Source of the DNA: Hymenolepis diminuta
Lineage: Eukaryota > Platyhelminthes > Cestoda > Cyclophyllidea > Hymenolepididae
Assembly (NCBI GenBank): GCA_900708905.1
Contig: CAADRB010000004.1
Span: 1,801,685-1,865,684 of the forward strand
Direction of reading: 5' to 3'
DNA length: 64,000 nt
A model generated the notes under the pieces. It was given only the letters and a program-made list of their open reading frames with translations. It did no database searches and was not told where the DNA came from. Shown here in pieces: positions 1 to 12,660 of the stretch (positions within the stretch are counted from its first letter, which is position 1; every line of letters starts with the position of its first letter). The translations under genes were made by a program, and so were the position numbers.

Positions 1-140
1 CAGGCGAAAAGTGAGTTTCGCGAAATGGCAAATACAACTCGTTGATCAATCTTCTCCAACTGAAACGTCTGAAAACGGTTCAAGTAAACGCAAAAACGTA
101 AACATGACACTTGATCAAAACGAATTACATTAATACTGTT
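1..140 (+). repeat. Dispersed repeat, copy 1 (cut by window edge)
   Basis: This stretch matches 6637-6775 in the same orientation. Shared blocks include TTCTCCAACTGAA, CGTCT, TCAAGTAAA, GTAAACATGAC and AAACGAATTA, in the same order and with near-identical spacing. By eye identity is roughly three quarters. The left end lies outside the window, so the full unit length is unknown. No coding potential is visible. It is probably an old transposon fragment of unknown class. Confidence 0.6.
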
Positions 141-3100
141 AAAAAAATTTGACGGTTTTAAAAATCATTCAAAGTACATTCACGTCTGTCAACCTTAGGA
201 AGTTGAGACTTTTTCAATATGAACAGTAGGATTTTAAGTTCAAACATTGACTAACAAGTCCAACTTCGTTAGTAAACTTAAGGTTAATCAGAACAGCATG
301 ATATACATTGACATCCGAAACATTAATTGTAGGTGAATGGGATTGGATCAATTAAGATCGTAATCTGCAAAAGCACTATTGATTATGAGAACTTATACCA
401 AATAAACTGACTAAAATGCTAAGAGTAAAAGTCAACATTCAATAAGTTTTCTTCTTAAAATATGGTCCTGAGGTCAAAATGACCAATACATTCAGAACTA
501 GTTGATCGGCTGTCCAATTCCCCTTGCTTGTCAACCAATCAAGAGTGGGAAGGTGACATTCTCGTCGATATATTCAACAAAACACTATTCGGATGACAAA
601 GAATCTCTTAAAGTAACTAGTGTGTGAAACGTCCAACAATTAAATTTTTACTTCATTTTAAGAGAAAGGAATAAATAACGCAAGCGATTTGCCTTTAAAA
701 TTCAAAATGTTTATAAGTATCCGTTTATTATTTCATTAATCACTCGAGATTTCATTATAAAACATTGTGGTTTTTAAAATTTCATGACAGGTCTTAACGG
801 CTTTTAAAAAAGACTTGAGCACGTTTTTTATCAATAATCCCCATCATTAATGTGCTACAACAAAGTTTAGAATAACAGCTAAGCTAATGGCAACGTCTAA
901 CAACAAGCAACCAGTTTTCAAGAATCAAGAGAATGGAGCCGAGGTTGGAGCTGAATTTAGTTAACAGCAACGATTGCAAAATGTGAGATTTGGAGCGTAG
1001 GAAAATGAAAATGAAAATATAACAAGACGAAAAAAGGTGGAAGAAGTTGAAGAGAGTGTGGAAGCCAAGTCTATAAATCACCAAGTGTTGAATTAAGCAG
1101 ACAAAACAAAATTGAGTTTTCACCAAAAAGGCGAATAAAAATCGATATCCTGAAGCTGCGGTGATTGACAGAAATTCAGACAAACAGGGAAAAAATTTTA
1201 TTTTTCATCAAAATGAGTTAAATTAATGTCGTTCAAATTAATATTTTTTAAGAACTTTTAGGGGGAAAGAATCTTTTGAAGTGTTGCTTTCCATCCATTC
1301 TAAAGCCTTATTTCACCTCATTATAATAATGTCAGTTATCATTACATACGGTAAGGCCAAAAACTATCATTTTAGTCACTGATAATTAATAAGTTCTTTC
1401 TATTATTATGGGATGAAAGAATGTGCAAAGATCGAGAAAAGTTCAAAAGATCAGAAAGTCAGATTTCTACTGAACTCTGATTGTTGTTTGTCAGATATTC
1501 CATTCCCATAGAGTTAAATAATTAGCAAAGATAAATTTAAGCCGAATTCAGTGGTCGCTAATTACTTATATATTTGAATTTCTTTTGCTTTTCTTTTCAA
1601 AACTAAAAATTCCTAGCCTATATGTCAAAAATACAGTAACGAATGATAATATTACTTGCAAATATTAAACTGAGATGCTTTAAATTAAGCATTTAATAAT
1701 GTTTAAAAATATCTCCTGAATGTAGGTTGTCTGACTTTTATGATCGATTTGGAATAAGAAAAGCAGGTAATTTAGAATACTTTTAATTTTTCATTCTAAT
1801 AATTTTGAGAAAGTAAAAAGAGGGAAAATAAATTTGTTTAAAGGGTCATTCATTTCTCTTGTAAATTAATCACCTTCTGTCACCATATTGTTTAATATAT
1901 TTTCCTTTTTGTGTATAAAATCGACAGATTTCCTCTGGTGGTACACATCACACTTAAATTTTGTACTTGATCAAAATGTAATTTGTTAATCTTCACTATC
2001 ACGTATGCAAGCTAGGAAAACGTGCTGACGTTGTTTTTCCCTGTCGACTTATTTCCCTTCTTCAGCTCAATTTATTTCTACAACAGCACATAACTCCCTG
2101 ACCTCAGCAGTAGATACTTGCGTGTTTATGTAATTTTAGCATGATTGATAGAAAAAAAATTACAAATTAGAATTCATTCATCGTTTTGAATCTCACATAT
2201 TAGATAGATAACAGGCTGTTCTTTTCTCTGATTTCGAATATAAACATCTTTTGGAAAAGGAAGTTAAATCTGATTTCTTGAGAGGATTATAGTCAAAGAA
2301 AATACGATCTTCAATTTATTTAACTGAATCTAGTCAATTTACAGAAAAAAGAAGGCCAACGTGACCATTCAGGAATATTTAAATACGATTTTTTTCATAC
2401 TCATGAAAGAAGAGTGAAATTTCATCAGGCCATTACAGATGTGTTACCAACTCCTGTCTAAGTAGAGGGAAATTATTCTGGAGCAAATATACTGAGAAGC
2501 TTGTATTCTAAACCCTATTTAATCAGCGCAGTCAGTCACTCACATCACTGGGTATGCATTGATGATTATCGACCTCGTGACGCCTAAGTTGACAAATGGG
2601 GAATTTAGCCCATCCCTCAAAGACAAACACATCCCAAAAATAATTTCTTTAAAAACCATAGATTGTTCTAAAGACTAACAAATGCCTACCCCAATATCGT
2701 TTAAAAGGATTAGTGGCAGCCGAGATCCGATTTTCACCTAGCTATTCTGCAGGCTATACTTTCTAGTCCCTTCGAATACTCACTGGAGGGAGAAGATAGG
2801 ACACTGGTGAGCAGAGGGCCAGAAACACAAGAGGGATAACTTGTGCGGGTTATAAGTGAAATGCGTACTTATGAAAGTAGTATACATAGTTTATTTATAT
2901 AGAACATCCAAAGTCGTCTCTGAGTCCTCTAAATGTGATCACACCGTGTATGAGAGTTGGAAATCCAAGACCACTTATGTGTCTTCGACAAGTAAAGTAG
3001 TTGGTGTGGCCGAGACCTTGTTTAGGGTCTCGATAACAAGGGTTCCGTGGCCACATATGGGAAAGAAGACTAGAGGAATATTTGGCATCGAGAAAAAATT

Positions 3101-4060
3101 TTTTCCTTGCCATTTTAATTAGAGAACTCAATATTGAATAGAAATTAAAGGCTTGTTTCGTCCTGAGATACCCTAGAAGAATAAATAAGAGGAATGGACG
3201 GGGAGAGTTTAAAATTAAGAAGAACTTCGTCTAGTTATTACCTACTTTTGTTCTTTTATTGATCAACCATAAAACACTATCAGGTTATAGTTGAAAGCTG
3301 ACATGCTGGCAAGCGTTTTAAACTCATTTAATGGTCTTCAGAATAACGGTACAACTGAGGTATGTATTTTATTATCCCTCTATTAAACCATTCACCATAT
3401 TCAGACAGATGGAACTTAAGGTAGCGTCATCTGACTTTGCGAATATACACATTGCCGCATTTCAGTGGCGCTAAATGATATTATAAATAATTGATTAATC
3501 AATCATTCGGTATTAAATAAGGATAAACATAAAAATGAAAGCCGAGGGCTACACATAATTTTAACGAACATGGTTGGTCACACCTAGTTCGTGACGCCAA
3601 TTCAATTTTTACGCTTTACCTGAGGATTTTAAGACAAGATGATAAGTTAAAGAAGTAGACTGATAACTTTACATTTAATTTAATTTAAATACGTACTTTA
3701 AAGATACCATCTATGCATTTCTAAAACGGCACATTTTTTTAATAAAGATTTTACTTACAAAGCGATAAGGTGAAATCACACTTGGTTATAGTTTAAATTA
3801 GGGTTTAGAGATAACCAGTTTTCAACTTTCAGTGGAAGGATTATGCTAGATAAAGCCGAACTAACTTGTTTAGATTGAAATTTCCTTCCGTGAAAACTTC
3901 CCCCATGTTCCCCAATGACGTATTCCTCTACATTTATACTTGCCTTGTGTCCAGTGGCCCCAATGGATGCGTTTGTGTAAATTCCCGCTGAGTCGTTCCT
4001 AAGTGGTTAACTATTTCCTGAATTGAATTTCAAAACTAAAGCTAGTCCCTAACTGAGCAG
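141..4060. other. Gene-free AT-rich stretch
   Basis: I see no coding exon, tRNA or recognisable element here apart from the hairpin near 3.0 kb, which is listed separately. Open frames are short and AT-biased, with no family resemblance. A purine-rich tract at about 960-1070 vaguely resembles the reverse complement of the pyrimidine-rich part of the foldback arms near 55 and 57 kb, but too weakly to call. Confidence 0.6.
3005..3055. other. Two-tier hairpin
   Basis: The outer stem TGTGGCC (3005-3011) pairs with GGCCACA (3049-3055). Directly inside it, GAGACC (3012-3017) pairs with GGTCTC (3026-3031) around an 8-nt loop. A 17-nt unpaired bulge separates the right halves of the two stems. The 13 paired bases are perfect Watson-Crick matches in an otherwise AT-rich region. 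The 5' side (GTGGCCGAG) looks like the start of a tRNA-Leu A box, but no complete cloverleaf can be drawn. The function is unknown. Confidence 0.5.
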
Positions 4061-4429
4061 ATGTCTTCTGAAGAAACAGCAGGAAATTCTGATGATGCTG
4101 TTAGAAAATTTTTCAAAGCCATAAATATGGAAACTAAAAACGCAGATATTTCTACTTTTCAAACGTCTTTGGAATTCTTGGTCCAGTAAATATATAAGTT
4201 TCATTATGATCCATAAGCAGATCAAACTTTAACTAGCTGGTTAGAAAAGTATAAGAATGCTTTAATATCCAATCGCACCCATATCTCAGGTAATGAAAAA
4301 ATTAAACTATTGTTACGGGAGTTAGAAATTGCTGACTATGAAAGGCTTCTATGTCTAGCGCTCATTGAAAGTCAGATTGAATTTGGTGGTAGCCTTTTTT
4401 TTAACTGTCAGTCAGCTGTTAGTGGGTAG
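4061..4429 (+). pseudogene. Decayed retrotransposon gag
   Basis: One frame of 122 codons opens with ATG and is broken by in-frame TAA stops at 4187-4189 and 4214-4216, ending at TAG 4427-4429. The pattern is that of flatworm and insect Ty3/gypsy (CsRn1-type) Gag: an N-terminal helix, then F-H-Y-D-P, a D-x-T-x-x-x-W-L motif, K-Y-K-N, K-I-K-L-L-L-R-E-L and a Y-E-R-L block. In living elements the equivalent reads roughly F-x-Y-D-P ... W ... R-Y ... K-V-R-L-L-x-R-K-L ... Y-E-R. Two stops in an otherwise readable frame point to a moderately old insertion. The Gag assignment is from remembered family pattern; no zinc knuckle is visible. No intact pol follows. Confidence 0.62.
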
Positions 4430-6480
4430 TATAATTAACTATAATAGTGAGAGAAAATGTTGGAAAACAACTGATTCAAATAACATATTGATAAAGGTTT
4501 ATTCTCACTAAAATTTAATGACAGTTATTAATTTAAAGCAAATAAAGAGTGTGGCTTTAATCTCTCCATTGTCACTATCTTGGGAAGTGAAAGCTCTTAT
4601 ATACTTTGCTATTCAAATGAAATCTAAAGTCCCATTCGGACATAGAAATTTTCAAATTAAAAATTTTTTATTTGATTCACTGACTTGATAAATTGAGGAA
4701 TACATCTATACCCATTTATCTAAGTTAAAAATTTGCGTTTTGTGGTGTTCGCCTGCAGAGGCCTCCAGGCAATCAGCAGTCACTATCCCTGCAGCTTAGC
4801 GTTGCTTGTATTTGAGGATCAAGCTCGTGGATAGCGACTCATAAGGAGCTCTGTTCGCTTAAAATTCTTACTATCTCATCACATACGGATCAATAAACCC
4901 TCCCCATTCAGCACCTTTCTTGTTCTCGCTACTTTGGGAGCAGCCTAACTAATTTCGGGAGCAGAGGACTCTGCTAGACGCTATGTGGACTGCTTAGGAG
5001 GATTAGCTAGCTGCAGCAAAAAAGCTTATTGATGTATCATCCGCTACAGTTTCTATAAGCGCAACATTAACTGTAAATGAAAGCAATTGTTTTGAATTTT
5101 ACCCCAAATCTTGTTGACCGATTGTGAAAGTTAATTTAATTCAAGGTGTTAAAGGATTATGCGGCAATATTTATTCCTCTACGGTTGGTTTTCTCTTAGT
5201 ATTATGTTTGCCGATTAAAAAGTTTTATGAGAGATGCTGCTAAAGCAAAACTTTCAGTTGACATTATGAGACTGAAATTTTCTCACTCTAAGCGCACTTT
5301 TTACATCTTACCATTATTTGAAAAATTTTTCATTATCTAAATCTTCAATTTCTCAAAATATTGTGAAATGGAAGAGGAACTGTCTGAAAAAGGTAGAATA
5401 GATAGTTTATTACGCCCACTTAATCAAATAAATTGATCAATTAATTTTCTTATTACAATCCGATAAAAAGATGTGCAAACTTAAATACTGCGGTTAACGA
5501 ATGGAGAGAAAGGTAAAATATACAGATTTATTTCTTGAAAAGTAATCTCTGAAGGTCGGAGTACTATTTGCGCCATTTCTTTCCTTACAACCTCAAGATA
5601 ATTGATGCGTTCATTTCGTTTTGGAAAATAGGTTTCAAGACAAATGGTAAACAATTGCATTAATTTTCACATTGAGAGATTAAAAGTCTCTTTTAGTTCC
5701 ACAATCCGACCCTAATTTGATGTCAAAAGAAAAACAATATCTGTAATTGCCAGGTTCATAGAATAGTGGTTGTGTCACTCTCATCCTCATTTCTACATAC
5801 CATTATGCTGCTTAAGATGGGTTCTACAGCACTGAAACTAACTAAAAATTTTTTAATACAAGATAATTAAGTTTTTCTATCTAATGGGTCCGGCTTTTCA
5901 TCTACTGAATTGAATAGTCATGAGTATCCGTCAATCACTCACTTTGCTATCAAATTTTAAGGATAAAACCGGTCCTAAAATGCCTTATGGGGTGGTTAAT
6001 TTTAAAGAAGAATGTTCTACAATCTTGAAACTATTAGTGTTAAATACGGAAATCATGAAAGAGAAGAAATCGGCGACGAAACCACTCTTCCTATGATTTT
6101 TTCGCTGCCGGGTGTGCACTTTCACAAAATTATTCCAGAATAAAGACTGTTCAATGAAACGAAGAGAAAATATTTTCACGAATAATCTTCATAATTAATA
6201 TTCAAGTGAAGGTTGAAAAAGAAGGTTGATTTTTATAAAGCCTCAGAGCTATTTTTTCAATGTTTTGGAAATTGGAAGTAATGCCGTCTACAATCCTATG
6301 CTTGATCCGATCTTTAAACAAATGGACTTATTGTTATAAATACTCCAAGATACAGTAGTCCTCTATTTTTAATATCTCTATAATGATTAGTTATACTAGC
6401 TTATCAACTTAAATTAATTTATAACGCTATTGGTTGATGCCGTACAGAAAAGAGACTGGGATAACCTCGTTGGAGATTAA
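4430..6480. other. Gene-free; possible solo or 3' LTR at about 4740-5010
   Basis: There are no exons. The segment at about 4740-5010 is richer in G+C than its flanks, carries AATAAA at 4892-4897 followed by a pyrimidine-rich run, and has two copies of a GGGAGCAG motif about 20 nt apart. This looks like the R/U5 part of a retrotransposon LTR and lies 0.3-0.6 kb downstream of the gag remnant on the same strand. A partner LTR was not found, so the call is tentative. I see nothing in the rest. Confidence 0.35.
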
Positions 6481-6636
6481 ATCGAGAGTAAAGCAAAATT
6501 TATTGAAAATCAATAATTAAAAATCGATTTAAACAGAGAAAGTGAGAGGGCTGGAGAATACTAACGAAAAAGAGGACAAAGGAAAGAGGGAGACGAACTT
6601 GGAAAGAGCATGAGAATCAAGCGTCGGCAACCGAAG

Positions 6637-6775
6637 TGAAAACTGAGTTATCGCGAAAAATGTGAGTACAAATCGCTGATCAGCATTCTCCAACTGAAGC
6701 GTCTAAAATCAGCTCAAGTAAATACACAAAGGTAAACATGACTTCTCCTCGAAACGAATTAAATTAACTTTTATG
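6637..6775 (+). repeat. Dispersed repeat, copy 2
   Basis: This is the second copy of the repeat at the window's left edge. The aligned blocks keep order and spacing, with small indels. Upstream of it (about 6520-6636) is a purine-rich run (GAGAGGG, GAAAGAGGGAGAC) that may belong to the same element. That part cannot be tested because copy 1 is cut by the window edge. Confidence 0.6.
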
Positions 6776-9700
6776 CTCAAAAGGGGGAGGGGAAATTAAA
6801 TAAGTTTGGGCAATCCTTAACCTTTCTCGGAGACCCATGGATAGAAATAAAGTATATATATTATATCCCCTCTCTGTAGTTTTTTATTAGCTTTTATTTT
6901 TTATTTCAATTTTACCAAAAATTTAAAATGAATTTATAAAATACACGGTGGATTTCTCGCTCCCATTGATGGGATCTTCAAACCACTATATGAATTGCAA
7001 ACCACAAGAAATGTGCCAAAAAGGTTTTATTTCGTGGCTGCGAATAAGGTTAGACAAAAGTCTCTATTCACAAAGTGATATTTCTTGCAGAATCATTGAA
7101 ATTAATTGATCAAATTAGAAATCGTTTAGTATGTTTTCCATTTTGATCTGATAGGTCCACTATGTTGAAGTACAATACCTCAGTATATTGTACATAGAAA
7201 ATCAAAACTCTCAGAGCATTTGACCATGTAAAATACCGAAATATTCTAATAAGATACACAAAAAACATGATGTTTAGAGTCTTATTTTACTTGAATTCTA
7301 GAAGTATCGAGCTGTCCACTTTCACATAAGTGACATAATTCACATTGACAAAAATAAATTTGTGGAATTTGTTTCTTCAGTTTCATGTCAGTGGCATTCA
7401 GAGTTAATAGATTGGACCAAGAAGGCATTTCAAACACTGTTGTCAAGCTCACTAGTTTACCCAACTCAATTACCGCTTCAATAACTGAAATTAAAATGAT
7501 TCTAATCATTTTGAAATTTTTTTCTCCCCTACCTTGGATAATTCTTATTTGACCATTTTCTGCTTATATTGCTATGTTAATATAAAATTTTTGCCTCGTC
7601 GTACAGTTTCAAGCTGTTTGCTCGGATTCATATTCTTAATCACATATCTTAAATATTTACTCTAAGTCCCCGTGAATAACAAAGTCATGAAGTTTGATAC
7701 CATATATATTATATCACGCTTTTTGTTAATTAGCAGAATAACAGTCTTCGATTTCAAATTTGCAATTCCTCGGTTAATTGTTAACCTTGAAGGTCAATTC
7801 CACAAATTCTTCTCAAAATTATTTAATTTAGAGTTTTATACAGGATCATTTTTGCATTCAAATGCCTGCGTAGACCGAATGCAACCACTACATTCCACTC
7901 ATCGCAGACCAAAGGTCACTACCAGCACATCGAGTATCGATTTCCACGCGCATCTGCCCTGAGATCTCCGGTTTTTATAATCTCGGTACAAAAGTTATGT
8001 TTTCACACACTCTCTCCCTTTCTCTCTCCCTCGAATTTCCATCGCTGCTCATCAGTGTGCTTTGGTTCATTCTCATCTCTTTGTATTCTCGTTTAGAAAC
8101 AGAGGTTATTTATTACTAGCAGTTAAGAATTTGCAAGACGAGAAGAGAATAGAACTACAACTACACATTTGAACAAAACACAGGAATGTATTGAATTATA
8201 AAATAAACAATTAATAAAGTCATGTTACGCTTCAATTAAATTTGTTTCGCCTGTCAAACTTGTCAAAAAATTAATCAGTTCTGTATGAAATTTAAGTGGT
8301 GTGAAGGTGGACGGAGAACTAATTTGATCAGTTATTCTAGAATAAAGGCAACAAATAGAAAAAACTCAATCATCACTTTATACCTCAAGATAAAGTCTTG
8401 AAGGGAGCGTCATCCAAAGAAGAGTTTTCATAAGACCCTATTCTCAAGATAGGGCAAGTTAATATAAAAGAAAACAAAGTATATTAGGTACACGAAAGAT
8501 AGAAATAGGAATCCAAAAGCATACAACACACAAAGAGGAAGAGCATACGATCATCTTACCGTGATTCCCCCTATTCTCTAGAGGAGTATGGGGTTTGACG
8601 AAGACTATCTCCTTTTCTAGCCACCGGGCATTATTCTCTCATATAAGTCCGCGCTCTGCGTCCGTGTTAATCTGCGTCCTGGCTTACATACATCCGTGCT
8701 GGACTGATTGATTGATTGATTGAGTGCTTCAGTTTTTAGTACCAATGTGATTGGTGGTATGCTGTCTATACAAACGAATTTAAAAGTTGATAATCATACG
8801 ACCCTCCGAATTGCGCTGATATAAAATAGAGTTCCTTTTCCCTATTCCATTTCCGCTTCAGGATTTAAAACATTGTGCGATTTCAATTGTGTTTGGCCAT
8901 TGGAATTCTTTAAATAAATGTAAGGGTATTGTTAGATTTGATGGAAAGATTTTGTGGCTTTGGAAAGGCTATGCATGTCATAAAGTTGCACTCTTTCTAC
9001 TAGCAGAGCTATATCAAAGGCTCTTATAAGTTTGGCTTAGAGATACCGACAAACATAATTAAAGATTTTTCCACCAAAAGCACCTTCCAAATGAAAGATA
9101 AATATTTAAGTATGAGCACGTGCATATTGGACGACTGTAAATGAATGAGAGAGGAAAGTGGAAGAAGTAGGAGAAGAAATCCATATTTGGAAGAGCTTAA
9201 GGAATGAATGAATGACAATAGGGTAATCAAGTTACACGGGTCGCTTTGTTCATAAATTGGGCAGTCAGTAAAATTCGTCACCTTACAATTAGAACATTTC
9301 CGAGTTATGATTCAACACAGTAGAATGCTAAAATTACCTTATTTAAAGAAACAAAGCTTCCAAAAATGCCCCATAATAACTATTTTTCCAAGAAAATTTT
9401 CCCTCTTAATTTTCCTTCCTTACTTTATAATTTGGATATAATAAAAACCCCGCCTTCTCCCAATTTCAGCTCTATAAATCAGTGAAAATTGAATTAAGGC
9501 TGTCATCCATTAGTACGAACTTGTGCGGTTTTAGTTTAACTAATTCATTCGCACTTAAGTAATTTAAAAGTGGTTTGCGTAATAGTTTATTATAAAAATG
9601 CTAATTAATACAATCTTCCATTAACAAAAGTTCAAATCCAATAAAATTGATATTCAGCAGCCATTTAAAAATGATCTAACCCAGCTCAAACATTTCAAAC

Positions 9701-12360
9701 AAAAGATCAAAAGACAGAAATCATAATAACAAATGAATTTTAAGGAAAATTTCCATGATTTTCTTTTCTTCCTCTATTCCAAACATTAAATAACCGCTTA
9801 CTTTAGATTGAATAGCTAAATACACTCCAGATCACCGTACTTGTAGACTGGGAAGGAACAGAGGACAGGTTTCTTTTTTCATTTGTTATTACAGTGGTGG
9901 CCACAATTTGTTATTATCTATTTTCCCCCATGGCAGAGCTTAAATGCTTTACAAATTTTCATCATGAGGAAACATTATAAAAAAGAAGTATTTTTACTTT
10001 TAAAAGGGGGCATTTAGACAGTAAAACTGAGAGTCTGGATATTAAGAGAACCCTCCAGAATCATTAGGACGATTACTTTTAATTCGGAGTTCCTTAAGAC
10101 TTATTTTTTTTATCATTTCGCGCAGCATATGAAAAATCTGGTTGACGTGCTTTCGCCATCCTATTTTAAAATAATTTCCACTTGAATGATCGTCTTTGGA
10201 TCAATAATGATTGATTCGTCAGAGCCTTCTCATTTTATTCTTATTTGCAAAGAGTCAGTGACATGAAAAATTCACACAAAAATCTCTCTTTTACGCACAT
10301 CTTTTTATTTGTAGTTAATGTTTAGTAACTCGGGGAAGAAAATTCTTTGTAGGATTCATCATCCAAATTTTGCCTTCTTGCCATGCTCGTGCTTAGCATC
10401 TGCTTGAAGTTGCCTTAACTAAATATTTGTGCCCGGTTTGGAAGATATCCATCCTTATTAAATGGGATTTCAATAGCAATCAACCCAAACACTAACAATA
10501 GCATATTGTTAGTGTTTCGTCTTTTTTGTGAAGACCTGCACCTAGATTTTATCCTCATCTTCGTAAATGTGCAGAAAATTTTCTCAGAGAGACGTTTTAT
10601 GATAAGTTACGCTAACTTCTAGCATCATTCTTAAAGCAACATTCTCAGAAGTCCCTATTCTAAAACTTCAAATGAAACTTTCGAAAAGACCGTTTTGATG
10701 AATGTTTCCAAATAATAAATCGATCCAATAAATTTGTGTTAAAGTCCTTAAGAATAGCGTATATAAGGTCAATTAATAAATAGACACATGGAAACTTTTC
10801 AGATTAGGTTACAGACTTCTTGTACATAAAAAGTTTGTAATTGATTTCAGCATTTCCAATTTATCTTAAACTGGCAGAAATTTAAAATTTGGCTTCGTAA
10901 ATCTTGGACAATAGTCTCTATAGGTTTTGGAAAATTCTCGAATTTGCATGGCATGTTTATATGCAAAAATATTTTAATTCTCCATATATTTAAAATTATT
11001 TCGATTAGTTTTAATCATTGGTATATTTTAAATACCCATATTCTAATGGTATTACTATTTGAATATTCGGTAACTCTAAGGCATAGAATTTTTTATGTTT
11101 TACAATTTTTTTATGTAGTAATAAGCAAAACGCACACAATATTTCGAAATTTAAATCCTATTGATTTCCTCTAAGCACATACATTTTGAAAATCATGTGA
11201 GATGACAAAATTTTCAAGTGTTTTCCACCACTCTGGCTGCACATATTGGTTTGAATTTAAAATTTGCTCGCTTTCTCTCTCGCAAGCCAATCAGAACACG
11301 GAGTTCTTGAATCTATAGGGCGTCAAAGACACTCAAAAAATCATCATCGAAATATCCTAGTGCTTTGTAATAAATCATCATTTTGAAAATCTATCAAGAT
11401 TAAAAATATTTTCTAAATGTTATTTTGACTTTTTATTATATAATATAACAACTTGAAGACGTAATACTTTGAGTGAAGTATCTAAAAATTTAACACAAAT
11501 TTTTAAGGAATAGTAATGATACACTTAGAGCATAGTACAATTTCGTGACGAATAAGAACGTAATAAGGCTGGCAATAATCCTATTCATGCCGAAGGGATT
11601 AAATTTCATAAAATACTAAGTATTTATTAACCGATCAAAGTTATTTAATGTTTACATTGCATTGTTAATTCGTAGGTTTGATTCAATTTTTGAATAAAAT
11701 TTGTGGCGATGGAAATCAGAGTAATACTGATAAGTCCCTACTTATATAAATTCAAAGAAACGAAATGGGACACAAAGACTAGAAAATAATTAAAAAATAG
11801 AATAAACGATGAATCTTATTGCGAAATGATTCGATTACAAAAAAATGACAAATTTCATCGGTCGGCAAGAAATCAATACAGTCAAGGACGCATTTACGTT
11901 TAAATATAGGGCATCTATAGATGCGAACGAATATTGAAAATGAATGAAGGGTTCACGTCATTACAAATATCTGTTTAGCTTATACCAACTGATAATAATA
12001 TTAGTTTCCTAGATCTGTTATTGAAAGATTAGAGCTATTCGAATAGTAAAATAATTTTAATAAAAAAATATTATTCATTTAAATTCAGGTTACTTAAACT
12101 AAAAAATTAATAAAAAACTACTAAATACTCTGATTTGACAGATTAACAGCGTTTGCAATTGGATTGTAACTTTTTCAGCTTGCTGCTTTAATTTTGAATA
12201 TTTAATTGCGGTAAACTTCAATTGATCAATATGAACCATCACTAGAATTACCACTTATTAATTATTCAAAAATTCAAAAACACCATGCCAGTCAGACTTT
12301 CAGACACTAGCACACATAAGATGAGATGGAGGGAGTACAATGCTATAGTTCAACACAATT
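6776..12360. other. Gene-free stretch with minor simple repeats
   Basis: No convincing exons. It contains a short (TGAT)n run at 8704-8722, a pyrimidine-rich tract near 8005-8035 and a purine-rich tract near 9140-9180. The two tracts may be weak relatives of the pyrimidine-rich part of the 55/57-kb arms. It also contains the perfect palindrome at 10487-10517, listed separately. The remainder is AT-rich without visible structure. Confidence 0.5.
10487..10517. other. Perfect 14-bp inverted repeat, 3-nt loop
   Basis: AAACACTAACAATA (10487-10500) is followed by GCA and then the exact reverse complement TATTGTTAGTGTTT (10504-10517). It is not a simple AT dinucleotide run, so a chance origin in 64 kb is unlikely. 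It could be a cruciform, a miniature transposon footprint or an RNA hairpin. No gene is nearby to suggest a role. Confidence 0.75.
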
Positions 12361-12477
12361 GCGTGCACGCATAGGGCAGCATGCCGCACCAGGGTGCGAT
12401 TAGCTGTGCACGTATAGGAGATAATGATGCCTGCAATCTTGCCTTCTATTGACTTCTATTGCACAGCTTAGCGCGCA
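12361..12477. promoter_or_regulatory. Cluster of metal-response-element-like motifs
   Basis: Three matches to the animal MRE core TGCRCNC (MTF-1 binding site) lie just upstream of the ZIP gene's TATA box: TGCACGC at 12364-12370 (+), the overlapping 12361-12367 (-), and 12471-12477 (-). The surrounding 120 bp is G+C-richer than the flanks. MREs control zinc-responsive genes in insects and vertebrates. Presence of an MTF-1 orthologue in this organism is assumed, not shown. Confidence 0.35.
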
Positions 12478-12495
12478 ACACGCATTGACTATGGG

Positions 12496-12503
12496 TATAA
12501 AAA
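12496..12503 (+). promoter_or_regulatory. TATA box of the ZIP transporter gene
   Basis: TATAAAAA lies 165 bp upstream of the ATG at 12661. Transcription would then start near 12525, leaving a 5' leader of about 135 nt with a pyrimidine-rich stretch. It is the only well-placed TATA-like motif here. No transcript data support the start site. Confidence 0.5.
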
Positions 12504-12660
12504 TATCTCGGCGTGGAAGGCACACCACAAGTTACTGGCTGTTAGAAACCAACGAATTCTCTTCTTCTCGCCCCTAAACAGTTATCACTTCCGGCAATTA
12601 GTGACTACCGACATATAAGTAAAGAGCCCAGCTTGCAATCTTCTTAGTAAAAAAGTCAAG

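Noticed and set aside
3005..3055. tRNA-Leu gene
   Set aside because: The A-box-like start is present, but the T arm and acceptor stem do not form.
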